Source: Acidobacteriota bacterium
Lineage (GTDB): Bacteria > Acidobacteriota > Terriglobia > Terriglobales > Acidobacteriaceae
NCBI GenBank assembly: GCA_021799405.1
Contig: JAJZAL010000201.1
Span: forward strand, 1 to 9,503
Length of the DNA stretch: 9,503 bases
Direction of reading: 5' to 3'
Shown here piece by piece: positions 6,120-9,503 of this stretch. The translations under genes and the position numbers were made by a program. Every line of letters starts with the position of its first letter. Within the stretch, counting starts at the first letter, position 1. The notes under the pieces were generated by a model. That model made no database searches and was not told the origin of the DNA. It worked only from the letters and a program-made list of their open reading frames with translations.

Positions 6120-7342
6120 ACACCGATCTTCTTTTGACCGGAATCTCGCAACTTGCGACGGCTCTGAGCCCGGGCCCGAAACACGGCACGGCCATGGGCG
6201 AGGTGCTGGTTATCCCCAAGGCTGCCCTGGCGCTGCGCGCAGGGCGCATTGCCTGGTGCGGGCCACAGAGCGAATGGCGCGGAGTGGCGGAGTCAACAGT
6301 TGATCTGGGAGATCGCGCTGTCGTTCCGGGCCTGATCGACCCGCATACGCACGCAGTGTGGGCCGGAGACCGGTTGAGCGACTTTGAGGCGCGCGCGTCG
6401 GGCGAAAGCTACGAGTCGATCCTGCTTGCCGGAGGAGGGATTCGCAGCACCGTTCGAGCGACAGCCGCAGCGTCGGTAGAGGAGCTGGTTGCGTTGGCAC
6501 GGCCCCGCATCGCTGCCTTGACGGCATCGGGGGCAACGACCATCGAAGTCAAGTCTGGCTACGGTTTCACCCCGACAGCCGAACTCACTTCGCTTGAGGC
6601 CATCGCAATACTCGCCGAAAACACGCCGGCAAGGATTGTTTCCACGCTCCTCATACACATTCCCCCCGAGGATGCATCGCTGCGCGCAAACTATATCGCC
6701 GGTGTCTGCGATGAACTGATTCCAAAAGTGGCCACGAGGCGGCTTGCAACAGCAGTCGATGTGTTCGTCGAGAAAGAAGCGTGGCGACCGGCGGAGGCCG
6801 AGCAGGTGTTCCGCGCAGCCAAGCAGCATGGGCTCGCTATCAAACTGCACAGCGAGCAGTTTCATGCGATTGGCGGCCTGGAGCTGGGTGTGCGCATGAA
6901 GGCCCTGAGCATCGACCATCTGGAGGCATGCGGCCCGCAGCAGGTGGAAGCCATTGCATCGAGCGGCACCATTGCGACGATTTTGCCGGGGGTTTCCCTG
7001 CACCTTGGAATCCCAGCGGCGGCAGGACGAGAGTTGATCGATGCCGGAGCAGCGGTTGCGGTGGGGACCGATCTGAATCCAGGGTCAAGCCCGCTCTATT
7101 CCGTGGCGAACGCGCTGGCATTGGCGGTGCGCCTCAATGGACTGACACCGAAGGAAGCGCTGGCGGCAGGCACCGTGAATGCGGCCTGTGCGCTCGGACT
7201 TGGCGGTTACGGCTGCATTCACGCAGAAGCGCCTGCGGATTTCCTGGTGCTGCATGGTAATGACTGGCGGGAACTTGTGTATACGCTGGGCGCGAATCCG
7301 GTCGCCGAAACCTGGATTGCCGGAGAGAGGATTGCGCCATGA
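6116..7342 (+). CDS. hutI: Imidazolonepropionase
   Basis: This cytoplasmic amidohydrolase-superfamily enzyme opens the ring of 4-imidazolone-5-propionate to give N-formimidoyl-L-glutamate, the third step of histidine breakdown. The product is 408 residues, the normal length. The TIM-barrel metal site is intact: His77 and His79 in [15 protein letters not shown], His245 in [12 protein letters not shown], His268 in SIDHLE and Asp319 in [13 protein letters not shown]. Other family marks are [23 protein letters not shown] and His181 in the LIHIPPED segment. The beta-sandwich ends are present at both termini. The gene starts with ATG inside the end of hutU and ends inside the start of hutF, 4 bases at each side. 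It has only a weak ribosome binding site, consistent with coupled translation. Confidence 0.96.
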   Translation: MNTDLLLTGISQLATALSPGPKHGTAMGEVLVIPKAALALRAGRIAWCGPQSEWRGVAESTVDLGDRAVVPGLIDPHTHAVWAGDRLSDFEARASGESYESILLAGGGIRSTVRATAAASVEELVALARPRIAALTASGATTIEVKSGYGFTPTAELTSLEAIAILAENTPARIVSTLLIHIPPEDASLRANYIAGVCDELIPKVATRRLATAVDVFVEKEAWRPAEAEQVFRAAKQHGLAIKLHSEQFHAIGGLELGVRMKALSIDHLEACGPQQVEAIASSGTIATILPGVSLHLGIPAAAGRELIDAGAAVAVGTDLNPGSSPLYSVANALALAVRLNGLTPKEALAAGTVNAACALGLGGYGCIHAEAPADFLVLHGNDWRELVYTLGANPVAETWIAGERIAP

Positions 7343-8733
7343 GCACGCTCTACCGTCCGGAAATGCTTTTTGTTGACGGCGCTTTTCAGCAGAATTGCGA
7401 ACTCCTGGCCGGTGATGACGGCGTGGTAGAGGCAATTGGCAAAGGGCTGCAGGCTTCGCCGGCGCAGACCGTTGATCTTCCCGGAAAGGCAATCGTTCCT
7501 GGGGCCGTGAACGTTCACTCGCATGCGTTCCAGCGGCTGATTCGCGGCAAATCGGAGTCACGCCGGACGAGCGGCAAGGACTTCTGGTCGTGGCGCGGAA
7601 CGATGTACCACGCCGCCGCCTCGCTCAGCCCTGAAGACCTCTTCGATGTGGCACGGATGGCGTTTCTGGAAATGGCGTTGGCCGGTATCACCACAGTCGG
7701 CGAATTTCATTATCTGCACAACGCGCCCAATGGAAAACCCTACGAGGATTCAACGCTGCTGAGCCGCCAGGTGATTGAAGCGGCGGAATCCGCAGGCATC
7801 AGAATTGTGTTGTTGCGCGCGGCGTATTTTCAGTCTGGCTATCAACTGCCGAGCGATCCAGGCCAGGTTCGATTCTTCGAAACGCTCGATGCATATCTGA
7901 ACACGACAGAGCAGCTCGTCACCGCCTATTCCAAGATGCCTTCGAATGTGCGCATCGGCGTGGCGCCGCATAGCATTCGAGCGGTGCCGATCAAAGAGTT
8001 TCGCACGATTGTGGAGTGGGCACGGGCACGGCAGCTACCGATCCACACGCATCTCTCCGAGCAGACGGCCGAAAATACCGCCTGCATTCGGGAATATGGA
8101 TTGACACCGGCGGGTCTGATGGCCCGGGAACAAATCCTCGGAACAGATTTCACGGCAGTGCATGCGATTCACCTCACGGAGCCAGAGATTGGCCTGGTGG
8201 CCGATGCAGGCAGCACGATCTGCTCCTGCCCAACTACGGAGCGCAATCTGGGCGATGGCATTGTGACAGCGGATGTGGCAATGCGGCGTGGCGTGCGATT
8301 TGCTCTCGGCTCAGACAGCCAGGCGCAAATCGATCCCTGGGAAGATTCGCGGGAACTGGACTACCATCTGAGGCTTGAGCACCAGCAGCGCGCTGTGCTG
8401 GACGACATCGAGGGACAAGGACTTGCGCAGCGGCTATTCGATTGTGCAACGGTGAATGGCGCTCGCTCGCTTGGGATTCCGGCAGGGGAATTGAAACCGG
8501 GAAACTATGCGGACTTTTTCACGGTCGACTTAAAAGACGTTTCCCTCACAGGTCATTCGCCGGCGTCCCTGTTGCCCATGCTCGTGTTCACGCTAAGCCG
8601 GCCGGCCATCCGCGATGTGGTGGCAGGCGGCCGCGTGATCGTGAGCAACGGCCGGCATGAACAACAGGAGGAAATTGTCGCTCGGTACAACGAACTTTAT
8701 GAGCGTGTATGGAACGATAGGTCGCCTGCATGA
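7339..8733 (+). CDS. hutF: Formimidoylglutamate deiminase
   Basis: HutF removes the imino group of N-formimidoyl-L-glutamate as ammonia, leaving N-formyl-L-glutamate. Its presence places this organism on the five-step histidine pathway rather than the direct HutG route. The product is 464 residues, similar to known HutF. Family marks are VNVHSHAFQRLIRG (metal ligands His60 and His62), FWSWRGTMY, TTVGEFHYLHN, HTHLSEQTAE (His238, Glu241), VHAIHLTEPE (His275), CPTTERNLGDGI and GSDSQAQIDPWEDSRELDY (Asp326). These set it apart from generic chlorohydrolase or guanine-deaminase relatives. The upstream GAGAGG (about 7326-7331) can serve as ribosome binding site. Both gene junctions are 4-base ATGA overlaps. 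Confidence 0.94.
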   Translation: MSTLYRPEMLFVDGAFQQNCELLAGDDGVVEAIGKGLQASPAQTVDLPGKAIVPGAVNVHSHAFQRLIRGKSESRRTSGKDFWSWRGTMYHAAASLSPEDLFDVARMAFLEMALAGITTVGEFHYLHNAPNGKPYEDSTLLSRQVIEAAESAGIRIVLLRAAYFQSGYQLPSDPGQVRFFETLDAYLNTTEQLVTAYSKMPSNVRIGVAPHSIRAVPIKEFRTIVEWARARQLPIHTHLSEQTAENTACIREYGLTPAGLMAREQILGTDFTAVHAIHLTEPEIGLVADAGSTICSCPTTERNLGDGIVTADVAMRRGVRFALGSDSQAQIDPWEDSRELDYHLRLEHQQRAVLDDIEGQGLAQRLFDCATVNGARSLGIPAGELKPGNYADFFTVDLKDVSLTGHSPASLLPMLVFTLSRPAIRDVVAGGRVIVSNGRHEQQEEIVARYNELYERVWNDRSPA

Positions 8734-9503
8734 AATCCGTGGTGGAACACCTTTCTGATCTCGTGCGTATTCCCTCGATTTCGCGGCTCTCGAATCGCCC
8801 GGTGATCGACTACGTTCGCGCGGCACTGGCCCCGGCGGGCTGGCGATTTCGCGAGCTGGTGTATCGGGATGCGGGCGATATAGAAAAGGTAAATATCATC
8901 GCAAGTCCACCAGGAGCTCGTCTTGAAGATTCTTCCGCCGACCTCGCTCTCGTTTGCCACACCGACACGGTGCCCTTTTCTGAAACTTGGACGCGAGCCA
9001 CTGACCCATTTGTGCGAGATGGTCATTTGTACGGGTGCGGGGCGTGCGATGTGAAGGGCTTCCTCGCGTGCATTTTGACAGCCGCGCTTGGTTCCGCATC
9101 GCGATCGATCCGTGAAGACCTGCGCATCGTGCTGACCGCGGACGAGGAAGTTGGATGCATTGGGATCTCGCGCCTGATGGAGGCTGCATGCATCCAACCG
9201 CGCCGGGTGCTCATCGGGGAGCCGACCTCGCTTCAGCCGGCACGCGCAGGCAAGGGCTACTGCCTGGCAGAGGTTACAGTAATCGGAAGAGAAGCGCACA
9301 GCGCGCACCCGCAACAGGGAGCATCGGCGATTTACGCGGCGACGGAACTGATCGCGGAGATTCGAAAGATTGCGAGAGATCTTGAGTCAGAGGTCAATGA
9401 CTTCTTCAGCCCGGGATACACCACCATCAATGTGGGCACCATCCGCGGCGGAACCGCGAAGAACATCGTAGCAGGAGAGTGCGCGTTTCTACTCGAGTGG
9501 AGA
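8730..9503 (+). CDS. M20 family (ArgE-like) deacylase, partial; candidate N-formylglutamate deformylase
   Basis: The visible 258 residues are the first two thirds of an M20 dinuclear-zinc amidohydrolase (the ArgE/DapE group is usually about 380 residues). The catalytic parts in view are intact: His77 and Asp79 in LVCHTDTVPF, bridging Asp107 in GCGACDVKGF, the general base Glu139 and ligand Glu140 in TADEEVGC, and Glu164 in IGEPTS. Residues 184-250 begin the lid/dimerisation domain, with REAHSAHPQQGASA. Motif spacing is closest to acetylornithine deacetylase, which splits N-acyl groups from amino acids. Residue 103 is Cys where ArgE-type sequences usually read Arg (YGRG). The gene overlaps hutF by 4 bases, so it is almost certainly made with the hut enzymes. 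The next reaction needed is deformylation of N-formylglutamate, so that role is inferred. A true ArgE or another N-acyl hydrolase remains possible. Confidence 0.85.
   Translation, partial: MKSVVEHLSDLVRIPSISRLSNRPVIDYVRAALAPAGWRFRELVYRDAGDIEKVNIIASPPGARLEDSSADLALVCHTDTVPFSETWTRATDPFVRDGHLYGCGACDVKGFLACILTAALGSASRSIREDLRIVLTADEEVGCIGISRLMEAACIQPRRVLIGEPTSLQPARAGKGYCLAEVTVIGREAHSAHPQQGASAIYAATELIAEIRKIARDLESEVNDFFSPGYTTINVGTIRGGTAKNIVAGECAFLLEWR

Overview
The window looks like chromosomal DNA of a fairly GC-rich, Gram-negative-type bacterium: it encodes secreted periplasmic proteins and a beta-barrel outer-membrane protein. The mix of a histidine-utilisation cluster with a PA2778/PA2779-type gene pair, dense short-overlap operons and long divergent intergenic DNA would fit Acidobacteriota (Terriglobia-like), but that taxonomic call is inference. 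Proteobacteria such as Xanthomonadales cannot be excluded from the sequence alone.

Layout. (1) Positions 1-451, minus strand: N-terminal 150 residues of a family 2 glycosyltransferase that runs off the left edge. (2) Positions 452-1578: about 1.1 kb without a convincing gene, lying between divergent transcription units. It holds an AT-rich island (39 G+C in the 120 bases 1021-1140), several short dyads, a perfect TATAAT overlapped by an inverted repeat, and possible promoter and leader elements. (3) Positions 1579-4227, plus strand: a tight three-gene envelope operon. It encodes a small PA2779-like protein with a signal peptide and a C-terminal membrane helix, a small secreted C39-like cysteine peptidase (PA2778-like), and a TPR protein with an Omp85-like C-terminal barrel. 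(4) Positions 4228-4445: a 218-base gap with a 12-bp perfect palindrome, a nested dyad and the hutU ribosome binding site. (5) Positions 4446-9503, plus strand: a histidine-degradation operon, hutU-hutI-hutF followed by an M20 (ArgE-like) deacylase cut by the right edge. All three junctions in it are 4-base ATGA overlaps.

How the genes work together. HutU, HutI and HutF convert urocanate through imidazolonepropionate and N-formimidoylglutamate to N-formylglutamate. This is the five-step route, which normally ends with HutG (N-formylglutamate deformylase). No hutG or hutH is in view. The translationally coupled M20 amidohydrolase sits where the last enzyme would be expected, so it is a candidate replacement for HutG.

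The least understood part, and the best candidate for an undescribed system, is the three-gene envelope operon: a secreted Cys-His-Asp peptidase made together with a tail-anchored small protein and a TPR/beta-barrel protein.
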